Of a stretch of 64,000 nt of DNA, positions 37,842-47,259 are shown piece by piece. Where the stretch lies: the NCBI RefSeq assembly GCF_014212135.1, contig NZ_JACJVQ010000001.1, positions 1 to 64,000 of the forward strand. Reading direction: 5' to 3'. Origin of the DNA: Cohnella thailandensis (GTDB lineage Bacteria; Bacillota; Bacilli; Paenibacillales; Paenibacillaceae). The position numbers and the translations under genes were made by a program. Numbering within the stretch: position 1 is the first letter of the stretch; each line of letters begins with the position of its first letter. The notes below the pieces were generated by a model, which was given only the letters and a program-made list of their open reading frames with translations, searched no databases and was not told the DNA's origin.

Positions 37842-39126
37842 TTACACGGCGCTTCGCAAGGGGAAAGGAGGTTCGGTTCGGAATGGCTCTCCCGTATGCG
37901 CCATGGCCACAAGGATCCGCGCCAGTTTGCCGATTAGCTTGAATAAGGATCGTTGCTTCTTCATCCTGCACACCTCTACGTTATACTGATGCCACGCCCG
38001 AAAAGCAGGATTATGTTTCACCAACGACATGCCAGCCAAATAGAGGTACTTGCGCAACTGCCTTCGTCCGCGTTTGGAGATGGTTATTTGTCCTTTTCGC
38101 TTGCCGGAAGTGCTCTCCGCTAGGTTGAGCCCCGCCATGGATAGAAGCTGACTCCCATGCGCGTACCGCCTTAGATCGCCTGCGTTAGCCATAATCGTCG
38201 AGATATACAGCGGGCTCAACCCTTTGACGGAGCTGAACAGTTTCACGGGCACCGGGTCTTCCGCAAGCAGCTTGTCGATGTGTTGCTCCAATTCTTCCAA
38301 GCGAGCGGTGAGTTGCTCATAATCGGCGACTAGGTGTTTGATCTCCAGTTTGGCCTCTGCGTCCGCTTGAGTGTCTCCTATGGAGCGCTTGGCCGCGGCG
38401 AGCAGCGCTGCTGCCTTGCCAAGCCCAGTTCTCCCGCCAGCATTGCGCATGTTCACCTTCCACAGCTCAACCATTTCAGCGGCTGAATATTGCTTCACAT
38501 CCGCTGGCAACGCAAAGGACTTTAGTGTCGCTAGTGAACGCGGCTGATCCCAATATTTGAACACGCTTCGGAATTCGGGAAAGTAGATATCGATCCAGCG
38601 CACGAGCCGGTTGCTCACATTAGCTCGCGCATCAGCCCAGTACTCTCTTTGGTTCACGATAACGCGCAGACGTTTGTAATACGGGGCTTGCGGGCTGTAG
38701 GCGCTGTAAAAGCCCCGTGAGACGGTATCTGCGATGACCCAGGCATCTTTCGGATCGTTCTTGGATTGGCTGTTGTCGTAGTTCTCCTTGTTCCGTTTGA
38801 CGGTAAGCGGATTAACGAGAACAACCTCGATGCCTTGTTCCACTAGCCAGTCGGCAAGCGCCATCCAATAGTGTCCTGTAGATTCAAGGCCAATGATCCG
38901 CTCAGAGAGACCGTGCTGTCGACATTAACTGATGGATCCACCGGAGTAAGCGCTCGAACCCTTCTCGGTCGTTCTTAAACGAGAGGCCGTTCCCCTTTTC
39001 CATCCCACGAAAGTTGACGGCTCGCGCCACATGGGTTTCTTTCGCGATATCGATGCCCACCACCAAATGGAAAGTCGTAATTCGTTCTACTCGTTGATTA
39101 TGTGCTTCGGATTGTTTAAACTTCAT
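37842..39126 (-). pseudogene. IS110 family transposase, frameshifted
   Basis: The first part (39126 to 38902) gives MKFKQSEAHNQRVER and VVGIDIAKETHVARAVNFRG, the start of the DEDD RuvC-like domain. The second (38900 region to 37842) continues with IIGLESTGHYW, KNDPKDAWVIADTV and the C-terminal Transposase_20 domain (FSSVKGLSPLYISTIMANAGDL, SMAGLNLAESTSGKRKGQ). Removing one base at 38916 joins them as LMST-HGLSERIIGLESTGHYW with no gap, so a 1-base insertion (or read error) broke the gene. The start at 39126 has AAGGAG about 10 bases upstream. IS110 elements move as circles and use a structured non-coding RNA from their ends. The exact ends are not determined here because the family lacks clear terminal repeats. 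Confidence 0.85.
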
Positions 39127-39229
39127 AGTAGAGCATCTCCTTGTACAGTAGGATTTGGGTGGCTGACCCGTAGACCCTATTGTACGAGGGATGCTTTTTC
39201 TATTCAAAGCCCATTTTCTCGGCTCTAAC

Positions 39230-39480
39230 AGGAATTTCAGTCTTGCATTCTCTAATGCCCTCTGACAACCCACTATCTCAAATAACTTACTATCTCAACA
39301 GCCAATTCCATAACGCTATCCCAACGCTCTTCTCCAGCACTCTTTTCCAGCACGCTATTCCCATCACGCTATCCCGCTCTCATCTCGCTATCCCGCTCTC
39401 ATCACGCTACCCCGCTCTCATCTCGCACCCCGCTCTCACCTCGCTATCCCTCTTCTCCCCTTCGCTCAGTTCCAGGATTG
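39230..39480. repeat. Degenerate tandem low-complexity repeat
   Basis: From about 39366 an ~19-base unit (CGCTATCCCGCTCTCATCT-like) repeats at least four times with drift and runs into a TCTCCCCTTCGCTCAG core copy near 39459. The left part (39230-39365) is similar pyrimidine-rich sequence. No coding frame is credible here. Confidence 0.6.
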
Positions 39481-39512
39481 CCTCTTCCGGCCTCGTCCAA
39501 CTCAAAAAACGG

Positions 39513-39559
39513 TTGCCTTTTTCCAAAAATATGCTATTATAAAATAAGAACAAATGTTC
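39513..39559 (+). promoter_or_regulatory. SOS-type promoter of the IS1595-like gene
   Basis: TTGCCT (39513-39518), 16-base spacer and extended -10 TGC-TATTAT (39535-39540) are followed 7 bases later by GAACAAATGTTC (39548-39559), an exact GAAC-N4-GTTC LexA site. The same geometry is found at uvrA (6 bases) and uvrB (7 bases). Confidence 0.75.
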
Positions 39560-39577
39560 GTATCGGAGGCGAATGCG

Positions 39578-40423
39578 TTGATCGATTCCTATGAGGCGTT
39601 CCTGCTTGAACAAGGGGGCGAGGAAGCTTGCTTTGATTATTTCTTGCGCTGCCGTTGGCCCAACGGCTACCGTTGTCCCGTTTGCAATCACCGGATAGCG
39701 TACACGATCCGAACCCGCCGATTGCCTCTTTTCGAATGCTCGCGTTGCCATTATCAGGCCTCCGTCACCTCCGGCACTCTTCTGGAAGGAACGCGGACCC
39801 CACTGTCTAAGTGGTTATTTGCCATGAAGCGAATCATCGATCCTGCCCAAGGAATCAATGCCGTACAATTAGCCGAATTGGTACACGTTACCTATAAAAC
39901 GGCCTATGCCATGCTGGACAAGATCCGGCAGTGCCTGCGTTCAATCGAGACGGATAAGCTCGCGGGGCGAATCGAAGCGGGTTTGGCCTTTTTTGGTCGG
40001 CCCAGCCTCTCTTACTTTGAGACCGCTGCACAGCGACCCATTGCGGTCGGGGTTTCCTTCAGCGAATCCGACCGTCCGGCCAGCATCGCCGTGATGGAGA
40101 TTCCAATGGAACACATGCATTCAGGGACGATCGCTTCGATGGGACGCGAGCTTTTTAAGAGCCATTGCTTCGCGTCGGACCCTCTTAGCCAACAGAATAC
40201 CGTTCACCATACGAAGTACCTGACACGTCGCCATTGCAAAACCTTGGTACCCATCTATCAAGCCGGCTTTAAGAGAATCAATGCGACTTATCACGGGGTT
40301 CATCCTCGCCACCTGTCCAAGTACTTGGCCGAGTTCGCCTTCCGTTGGAACACATTGCAGAATGGGAGCGACGGTCTTCTTCGAATTGCCCAGGCATGCT
40401 CCTCCCCAACCCTTGCCGCCTAA
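39578..40423 (+). CDS. IS1595-like transposase relative with degenerate DDE domain
   Basis: 281 residues. The N-terminal zinc ribbon (C33xxC36 ... C54xxC57: RCPVCNHR, FECSRCHYQ) and the helical TPLSKWLFAMKRII...AVQLAELVHVTYKTAYAMLDKIRQ block are typical of IS1595/ISL3-like transposases. The catalytic domain is eroded: where VDETYxGG is expected the sequence is GRIEAGLAFFGRPS, while the C-terminal HGVHPRHLSKYLAEFAFRWN is kept. No terminal inverted repeats were seen around it. I use TTG 39578, 8 bases after GGAGG; the ATG at 39554 lies inside the LexA box with no RBS. This looks like a stationary, damage-inducible relative rather than an active element. Confidence 0.65.
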   Translation: MIDSYEAFLLEQGGEEACFDYFLRCRWPNGYRCPVCNHRIAYTIRTRRLPLFECSRCHYQASVTSGTLLEGTRTPLSKWLFAMKRIIDPAQGINAVQLAELVHVTYKTAYAMLDKIRQCLRSIETDKLAGRIEAGLAFFGRPSLSYFETAAQRPIAVGVSFSESDRPASIAVMEIPMEHMHSGTIASMGRELFKSHCFASDPLSQQNTVHHTKYLTRRHCKTLVPIYQAGFKRINATYHGVHPRHLSKYLAEFAFRWNTLQNGSDGLLRIAQACSSPTLAA

Positions 40424-40578
40424 CTTTATATTGTTAACAATCACAGCATTCCCCTTTCAGATAGACGCCTTCGATTCTTTCGATTTTAATTGGATTTCCT
40501 TAATCTTCATCTACCCGCTAGCAATCACAATTAATTCATTAATGGGGAAAACTGGCTCAGGAGGGGCTCTGGCAGTCT

Positions 40579-40830
40579 AACCTGAGCGAAGGGAAGAAGC
40601 AGCATAATTGGGCGAAAGGGAGCAGCAGCATAATCGGGGTTACTCTAGCGGGTTAGTAAGAGAGGAAGAAAAAGCACTGAGGAGTTGCTTGGCTGATATT
40701 AACCTGAGTAAAGGGGAGAGGCGGCATAAGTAGAACTGCCGTGATGACCTAGTCCTGAGTGTGGAGGAAAACCGACGCTGAGAGAGCTGCTTAGGCTGCC
40801 TTAACCTGAGCGGAGGGGAGAGGCGGCATA
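40579..40830 (-). repeat. Dispersed intergenic repeat, multiple copies
   Basis: In the gene-free gap 40424-40880, cores of the type AACCTGAGCGAAGGGGAGAG + GCGGCATA occur at about 40579-40605 (degraded), 40701-40729 and 40801-40830, with a short partial copy near 40611-40632. All face the same way, and the spacers between them are also related. Confidence 0.7.
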
Positions 40831-40880
40831 GGTTATGCGTGGGGAGGATTGGTAAGGTTATCAGCGGGCACGGGCGTAGC

Positions 40881-40919
40881 GAAAAAAAGGCCGGCCAGGG
40901 AGGTTCCCCCGGTCGGCCT
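40881..40919 (-). terminator. Terminator of uvrB
   Basis: A GC-rich stem AGGCCGACCGGGG / CCCTGGCCGGCCT (40888-40919) followed on minus by a seven-T run; 13 bases after the uvrB stop. Confidence 0.85.
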
Positions 40920-40932
40920 GCGACGGCATTTC

Positions 40933-42939
<2,007 letters not shown>

Positions 42940-42973
42940 TCCTGAAGCACCTCCGCAAAATTTTCTGCCGATC

Positions 42974-43021
42974 GAATGTATGTTCCCATCCCATTATAGC
43001 CTTAGCAAGCGATCGCGTCAA
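42974..43021 (-). promoter_or_regulatory. uvrB promoter with LexA (SOS) box
   Basis: On minus: TTGACG (43021-43016), 17-base spacer, TATAAT (42998-42993), then 7 bases on GAACATACATTC (42985-42974), one base from the GAAC-N4-GTTC consensus. Confidence 0.78.
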
Positions 43022-43050
43022 AACGCCTACTGCAATAGTTCTCCGTAAAG

Positions 43051-43056
43051 TATAAT
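43051..43056 (+). promoter_or_regulatory. -10 element of the SPFH gene
   Basis: TATAAT 44 bases before the ATG at 43100; the -35 is weak (TACTGC at 43028-43033). Confidence 0.4.
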
Positions 43057-43099
43057 AGATTCAGCCAGGAAAATGGAAATCGCTAACGGAGGTAAAGCA

Positions 43100-44092
43100 A
43101 TGGGATTATTCTCTTTCTTCAAAGGCCAGTTTATCGAGGTCATCGAATGGCTGGGCGGCCAAGATTCGATGGTATACCGTTTCCCCGCCTACGATAATTC
43201 CATCAAAATGGGCGCCAAGCTCGTCGTCCGCGAATCGCAGGCGGCCATCTTCATGAACGAAGGTCAGCTGGCGGACGTTTACGGACCCGGCACTTACACT
43301 CTTAATACGCAGAATATGCCGCTGCTGACCGCTCTGAAATCGTGGAAGCACGGCTTTAATTCGCCGTTCAAGGCAGACGTGTTCTTCGTCAGCACCGCCA
43401 GCTTCCCGAATCTAAAGTGGGGCACGACGAATCCCGTCATCATGCGCGACGCGGAATTCGGCATGATCCGGCTGCGAGGCTTCGGAAGCTATTCGATCCG
43501 GGTGAACGACCCCGCCCTCTTCCTCAGGGAGATCATCGGGACGAGCTCCAGCTTCGCCCCCGAGCAAATTGCCGGGTACTTGAAGTCCATCATCGTAACC
43601 GGAGTGAGCGACCGGATCGGGGAATCGAATATTCCCGTCGCGGATCTCGCATCCGCTTACGAAGAGCTGAGCCGCAACATCTCCAAGCTGCTGGAGCCGA
43701 AGTTCAACGCCATGGGGCTCTCGCTGACGGGCTTGCAGATCGAGAACTTAAGCTTGCCGGAGGAAGTCGAGAAGATGATCGACCGCAAGTCCTCCATGAA
43801 CATCGCCGGCAACCTCGATCAGTATATGAAGTTCCAAGCGGCGGAAGCGCTGCGCGAAGCGGCGAACAATCCCGAATCGGGAGCGGCCGGGACGGGCGCA
43901 GGACTCGGTGCGGGCATGGCGATGGGGCAGATGTTCGCCCAGGCGATGAACGGCGGAGGATCCGCGAATTCGGGGCATTCTTCTACCGCGCCTACCCCGC
44001 CCTCCACGCCAAAGAAGAGCTTCTGCTCCGAATGCGGTCAGCCTCTGGCGGAGAACGCGAAGTTCTGCTCCGGCTGCGGGACGAAGGTGTAA
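43100..44092 (+). CDS. SPFH domain protein with C-terminal zinc ribbon (YdjI-like)
   Basis: 330 residues. The SPFH/virion-core-like domain (~15-240) includes FIEVIEWLGGQDSMVYRFP, VRESQAAIFMNEGQLADVYGPGTYTLNTQNMPLL and VFFVSTASFPNLKWGT. A Gly/Ala/Met linker leads to a zinc ribbon CSECGQPLAENAKFCSGCG. This is the YdjI family; in B. subtilis YdjI belongs to a phage-shock-like membrane-stress set with PspA and the neighbouring YdjG-type protein. GGAGG lies 7 bases before the ATG. It is 6 bases from the next gene, forming an operon. Confidence 0.85.
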   Translation: MGLFSFFKGQFIEVIEWLGGQDSMVYRFPAYDNSIKMGAKLVVRESQAAIFMNEGQLADVYGPGTYTLNTQNMPLLTALKSWKHGFNSPFKADVFFVSTASFPNLKWGTTNPVIMRDAEFGMIRLRGFGSYSIRVNDPALFLREIIGTSSSFAPEQIAGYLKSIIVTGVSDRIGESNIPVADLASAYEELSRNISKLLEPKFNAMGLSLTGLQIENLSLPEEVEKMIDRKSSMNIAGNLDQYMKFQAAEALREAANNPESGAAGTGAGLGAGMAMGQMFAQAMNGGGSANSGHSSTAPTPPSTPKKSFCSECGQPLAENAKFCSGCGTKV

Positions 44093-44098
44093 CGGACG

Positions 44099-45214
44099 AT
44101 GACGATGGAAGCAACCTCATCATCGAAAGATCCGGTCACCTTCCCCTGCCCGGGTTGCGGAGGGCCGATGCACTTCGATTCCGAAGCGCAGGCGATGAAA
44201 TGCCAGTTCTGCGGCCGCGAGGAAACGATCGCTGCCTCGGACGAGCAAGCTATCGAATACGATCTGGAGCTGGACGAGGAAGCCGACCCGAAGCGAACGG
44301 ACTGGGGAATTAGGCAGCAAGCCGTCAAATGCCAGAATTGCGGAGGCGAGAGCCTGATTCCCCTCCTGCAAACGGCAACCTTATGCGCCTTTTGCGGCTC
44401 GCCCAAGGTGCTTCTTCAAGACGACTCGGCAGACACGATCCGGCCGGAGACGATGATTCCTTTTCAAATCTCCAAGGACGAAGCCGTCGCCTCCTTCCGC
44501 GCCTGGAAAAAGAAACGCTGGTTCGTGCCGAACGCCTTCAAGAAGGGGCAGATCGACTCGTCCCTCGCCGGCATATATATTCCTTACTGGACGTTCGACT
44601 CCGACACGTACTCCCATTATTCCGCCGAGCGCGGGGATTACCATTACCGCACCGAGACGAGAACGCGAACCGTCAACGGGAAAACGGAGACCTACACGGA
44701 AACGGTACGGTATACCGTCTGGCGGCACGTCTCGGGCGACTACGGCCGCTCCTTCGACGACGTACTGATTCCGGCATCGGGCCAGTATGACGGGGAGCTG
44801 CTTCGGAAGCTGGGAAATTTCCGGCTGGATAAGCTGACCGGTTACCTTCCGGAGTATCTAAGCGGGTTTATCGCCGAGAGGTATTCGGTCAACCGCAACG
44901 AAGGCTGGATACGAGCGCGAGGCCAAATGAACGACACGCTGCACCACGAGATTCGCCGGGAGATCGGCGGAGACGAGATTCGCGGCCTTAGCGTCGGCAC
45001 GAAATATTTTAACCGAACTTATAAGCATATTTTGCTACCTATCTGGAACGCCAATTACTCTTACAAGAACAAGCCTTATCGATATATGGTAAACGGGCAG
45101 ACCGGCCTCGTTTCCGGACACGTGCCGCGCAGCGCCGTGAAAATCGCTCTCTTCACGCTTTGCTGCATCGCGGTCGCCGTTCCGGTCATCTGGTGGATTC
45201 TGCAGAACGAATAG
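44099..45214 (+). CDS. Zinc-ribbon, membrane-anchored protein (YdjG-like)
   Basis: 371 residues: an N-terminal pair of zinc ribbons (CPGCGGPMHF...CQFCGRE and CQNCGGE...CAFCGSPKVL), a soluble domain with PETMIPFQISKDEAVASFRAWKKKRWFVPNAFKK and GIYIPYWTFDSDTYSHY, and a C-terminal membrane helix (IALFTLCCIAVAVPVIWWIL). This fits B. subtilis YdjG, the partner of YdjI. It is sometimes annotated as TFIIB- or PriA-like because of the ribbon; no enzyme motif supports that. It probably works with the SPFH protein at the membrane. Confidence 0.8.
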   Translation: MTMEATSSSKDPVTFPCPGCGGPMHFDSEAQAMKCQFCGREETIAASDEQAIEYDLELDEEADPKRTDWGIRQQAVKCQNCGGESLIPLLQTATLCAFCGSPKVLLQDDSADTIRPETMIPFQISKDEAVASFRAWKKKRWFVPNAFKKGQIDSSLAGIYIPYWTFDSDTYSHYSAERGDYHYRTETRTRTVNGKTETYTETVRYTVWRHVSGDYGRSFDDVLIPASGQYDGELLRKLGNFRLDKLTGYLPEYLSGFIAERYSVNRNEGWIRARGQMNDTLHHEIRREIGGDEIRGLSVGTKYFNRTYKHILLPIWNANYSYKNKPYRYMVNGQTGLVSGHVPRSAVKIALFTLCCIAVAVPVIWWILQNE

Positions 45215-45223
45215 ACGACAAAT

Positions 45224-45251
45224 AAGGTCCGGAGCCTAGGCTCCGGACCTT
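45224..45251 (+). terminator. Terminator of the SPFH operon
   Basis: A 13-bp perfect stem AAGGTCCGGAGCC / GGCTCCGGACCTT with a 2-base tip (TA), followed by a short T-rich stretch; 9 bases after the stop. Confidence 0.8.
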
Positions 45252-45280
45252 GCTTTATGAAGCGACATGCGTTACACTTT

Positions 45281-45300
45281 ATTTAGATGATTATCTAAAT
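45281..45300 (+). promoter_or_regulatory. Probable SdpR operator
   Basis: A perfect dyad ATTTAGAT-N4-ATCTAAAT, 25 bases before the ArsR-family start, overlapping the likely promoter. This is the size and place of an ArsR-type autorepressor site. Confidence 0.65.
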
Positions 45301-45325
45301 ATCTAATTAGAAAGGTCGCATTCGC

Positions 45326-45610
45326 ATGAACGACACGTTCAAGGCGTTATCCGATCCGACCCGGCGACAAATCATTCAGCTCCTTAAGGAAAGGGATCTG
45401 TCCGCCGGGGAGATCGCCGAGCATTTCTCGATCTCGAAGCCGAGCATCTCTCATCACTTAAGCATTCTCAAGAATGCCCGGTTGATCGAAGACGTACGGC
45501 AAGGACAGAGTATCATTTATTCCCTTAATATGACCGTCATTCAGGAGACGCTGGGCTGGTTTCTCGGAATGATGGGGACCAAAGGAGAAGATACCCATGA
45601 CAAATCCTAA
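45326..45610 (+). CDS. sdpR: ArsR/SdpR family transcriptional repressor
   Basis: 94 residues, a single winged helix: FKALSDPTRRQIIQLLKERDLSAGEIAEHFSISKPSISHHLSILKNARLI. There are no metal-binding Cys residues. It overlaps sdpI by 14 bases, as in the B. subtilis sdpRI operon, where SdpR represses its own operon until SdpI sequesters it on binding the SdpC toxin. A perfect palindrome lies in the promoter. The sdpABC toxin genes are not in the window. Confidence 0.85.
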   Translation: MNDTFKALSDPTRRQIIQLLKERDLSAGEIAEHFSISKPSISHHLSILKNARLIEDVRQGQSIIYSLNMTVIQETLGWFLGMMGTKGEDTHDKS

Positions 45611-46286
45611 ATTCGGCAACGAGCGCCCGCCTAGCTGGAGCAAAAGCGATACTTGGCAATTCCTCATCACTCTTGCCATACTCGCCGTCTCGTTCGCCTT
45701 GTTTAACCACCGTCTGCCGAGCGAAGTCGCTTCCCATTACAACGTCAACGGGGAAGTCGACAACACGATGCCCAAGTGGGGCTTCTGGCTTTTGTACGGC
45801 GCGATAGCGGTATTGCTTCCTGTTTTTATGACCGTCATGCGCCATTTCGACCCTCGCCGAAGCAACTATTCGCGATTCAAAAGCTATTTTACGTTGATTC
45901 GCTGGGGCTTCAGCCTGTTCGCTCACGTCATTTTCAACATGATTATCCTTAGCGAGCTCGGCTATTCCATTAAGGTCCCGAATGTCATCATCGGCGCCAT
46001 CGGAGTGCTATGGTTTGTTCTCGGCAACCGGATGGGCCAGGTTAAGAGCAACTTCTTTGTCGGCATCAAGACGCCGTGGGCCCTTAGCGACGAAACCAAT
46101 TGGAATCGCACGCATCGCCTGGCCGCCAGGCTGTGGGTAATCGCCGGAATCCTGATGTTCGCGGCCGCTTGGCTCGCCTCTTCGTTCTGGCTTGCCGCTG
46201 TCGTTCTGGTTTGCGTTGCGGGAAGCACGCTGATCCCGACGGCTTACTCTTATCTCCTGTACGCCCGCGGTCATAAAACGACTTGA
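45597..46286 (+). CDS. sdpI: SdpI family immunity protein
   Basis: 229 residues with about six membrane helices. The N-terminal DUF1648 part (FALFNHRLPSEVASHYNVNGEVDNTMPKW) leads to the SdpI domain (NRMGQVKSNFFVGIKTPWALSDETNWNRTHRLAARLWVIAGI). In B. subtilis SdpI gives immunity to the SdpC killing factor and signals toxin presence by holding SdpR at the membrane. It ends only 6 bases before the convergent ykkD stop, with no visible terminator between them. Confidence 0.88.
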   Translation: MTNPKFGNERPPSWSKSDTWQFLITLAILAVSFALFNHRLPSEVASHYNVNGEVDNTMPKWGFWLLYGAIAVLLPVFMTVMRHFDPRRSNYSRFKSYFTLIRWGFSLFAHVIFNMIILSELGYSIKVPNVIIGAIGVLWFVLGNRMGQVKSNFFVGIKTPWALSDETNWNRTHRLAARLWVIAGILMFAAAWLASSFWLAAVVLVCVAGSTLIPTAYSYLLYARGHKTT

Positions 46287-46292
46287 GCGGTC

Positions 46293-46607
46293 CTATTCCA
46301 CAAGCTTCAATCCGATAGCCGCCGCAACGACAAGCACGAGGAAAAAGATTCTCCGTCCATCGCGCGACTCTCCGAAAAAGAACATTCCCATGAGAGTCGC
46401 GCCGATGGTCCCGATCCCGGTCCATATCGCATAGGCGGTACCCATGGACAGCGATTGAAGCGAAGACGTAAGCAGGATGAAGCTGGCTAGAAATCCAACC
46501 ACCAGCAGAGCAAGAGAGCTCGCATTGCGTTTCTCGTTCCAACGGTTTAGTCCCATGACGCCGACCACTTCTCCCAAACCCGCCAAAATCAGCAAGACCC
46601 ACGCCAC
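46293..46607 (-). CDS. ykkD: Small multidrug resistance (SMR) subunit YkkD
   Basis: 104 residues, four membrane helices; the first has the essential Glu (LAGLGEVVGVMGL) and the family loop MGTAYAIWTGIGTIGATLMGMFFFGE. It closely resembles B. subtilis YkkD, which pairs with YkkC. The start is GTG 46607, with GGAGG 9 bases upstream in the end of ykkC, 1 base after the ykkC stop. Together they should export guanidinium from the cytoplasm, driven by protons. Confidence 0.9.
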   Translation of the reverse strand: MAWVLLILAGLGEVVGVMGLNRWNEKRNASSLALLVVGFLASFILLTSSLQSLSMGTAYAIWTGIGTIGATLMGMFFFGESRDGRRIFFLVLVVAAAIGLKLVE

Positions 46608-46608
46608 G

Positions 46609-46953
46609 TTAGTTCGCCTCCTTCGCCGCCGGTTCCGAATGACCCGCCGTTATCTTCAAACCCGCGATCCCTATAATCATGACGACAACAAGCGCCAGCT
46701 TGCCCCAGCTCAGAGGCTCGCCGAAAAAGATCGACTCTCCCAGCACCGTGCCCGCCGCTCCGATTCCCGTAAAGACCGCATAAGTCGTTCCTACGGGCAA
46801 CACCTTCGTCACCAGGATCAAAGCGTAGAAGCTGAAAAAAATGACGATAGCGGTCAAAGCCCACGTCCACCAGCTGTTTGCGTGCTTTAAACCGGAGACC
46901 CAGCCGACTTCGCTAATGCCGGCCACGATAAGCAGCAGCCAATATTTGTTCAT
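46609..46953 (-). CDS. ykkC: Small multidrug resistance (SMR) subunit YkkC
   Basis: 114 residues, four membrane helices. Conserved Glu in VAGISEVGWVSGLKHANS and the loop VGTTYAVFTGIGAAGTVLGESIFFGEP identify the YkkC half of the paired SMR exporter. The start is ATG 46953, ~7-9 bases after GGGGGAGG; a TTG at 46962 sits too close. It lies directly downstream of a guanidine-I riboswitch, which gives the physiological role: removal of guanidinium. Confidence 0.9.
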   Translation of the reverse strand: MNKYWLLLIVAGISEVGWVSGLKHANSWWTWALTAIVIFFSFYALILVTKVLPVGTTYAVFTGIGAAGTVLGESIFFGEPLSWGKLALVVVMIIGIAGLKITAGHSEPAAKEAN

Positions 46954-47024
46954 TGCATGCAACCTCCCCCATGAAGTTTATCCCATTCTCGAAAAATATG
47001 CGCGCAGGCAGGGACAAGCACGGC

Positions 47025-47210
47025 AAAAAGCCCGAGAGTATTCTCGCGCCGACCGCCGCAGCATGAACTGCGCCGGCCGACATCAAGGTACTCCCGGGCT
47101 TCTATCCCTCCGTGTACGCGTCCCTTATGAGACCGCGCGTTCCCTCTCGGACCGGCCCGGCCCGCCGCCTGCTTGGCGACTTGCCGCGGAACCCTAGGGA
47201 ACTTCCGATG
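47025..47210 (-). promoter_or_regulatory. Guanidine-I (ykkC) riboswitch with terminator platform
   Basis: On minus, the conserved ykkC blocks are present: CTAGGGTTCCGCGG (47197-47184) and GGTCCGAGAGGGA (47153-47141). The aptamer ends near 47104 and is followed by an expression platform: AGCCCGGGAGTA (47100-47089) can pair with TACTCTCGGGCT (47040-47029), then T residues, an intrinsic terminator. Guanidine binding should favour read-through into ykkC. The leader is 70-80 bases from the ykkC RBS. Confidence 0.92.
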
Positions 47211-47217
47211 TCACTAC

Positions 47218-47246
47218 ATCCTATCAAGCCTAACCTGCCTTGTCAA
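47218..47246 (-). promoter_or_regulatory. Promoter of the ykkCD riboswitch transcript
   Basis: TTGACA (47246-47241), 17-base spacer, TAGGAT (47223-47218) on minus, immediately upstream of the aptamer and 14 bases after the minJ stop. Confidence 0.75.
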
Positions 47247-47259
47247 CTGTAGGAGGTGC

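Noticed and set aside
39366..39460. CRISPR-like spacing of repeats
   Set aside because: The ~19-base units are adjacent and drifting, without unique spacers, and no cas genes are present.
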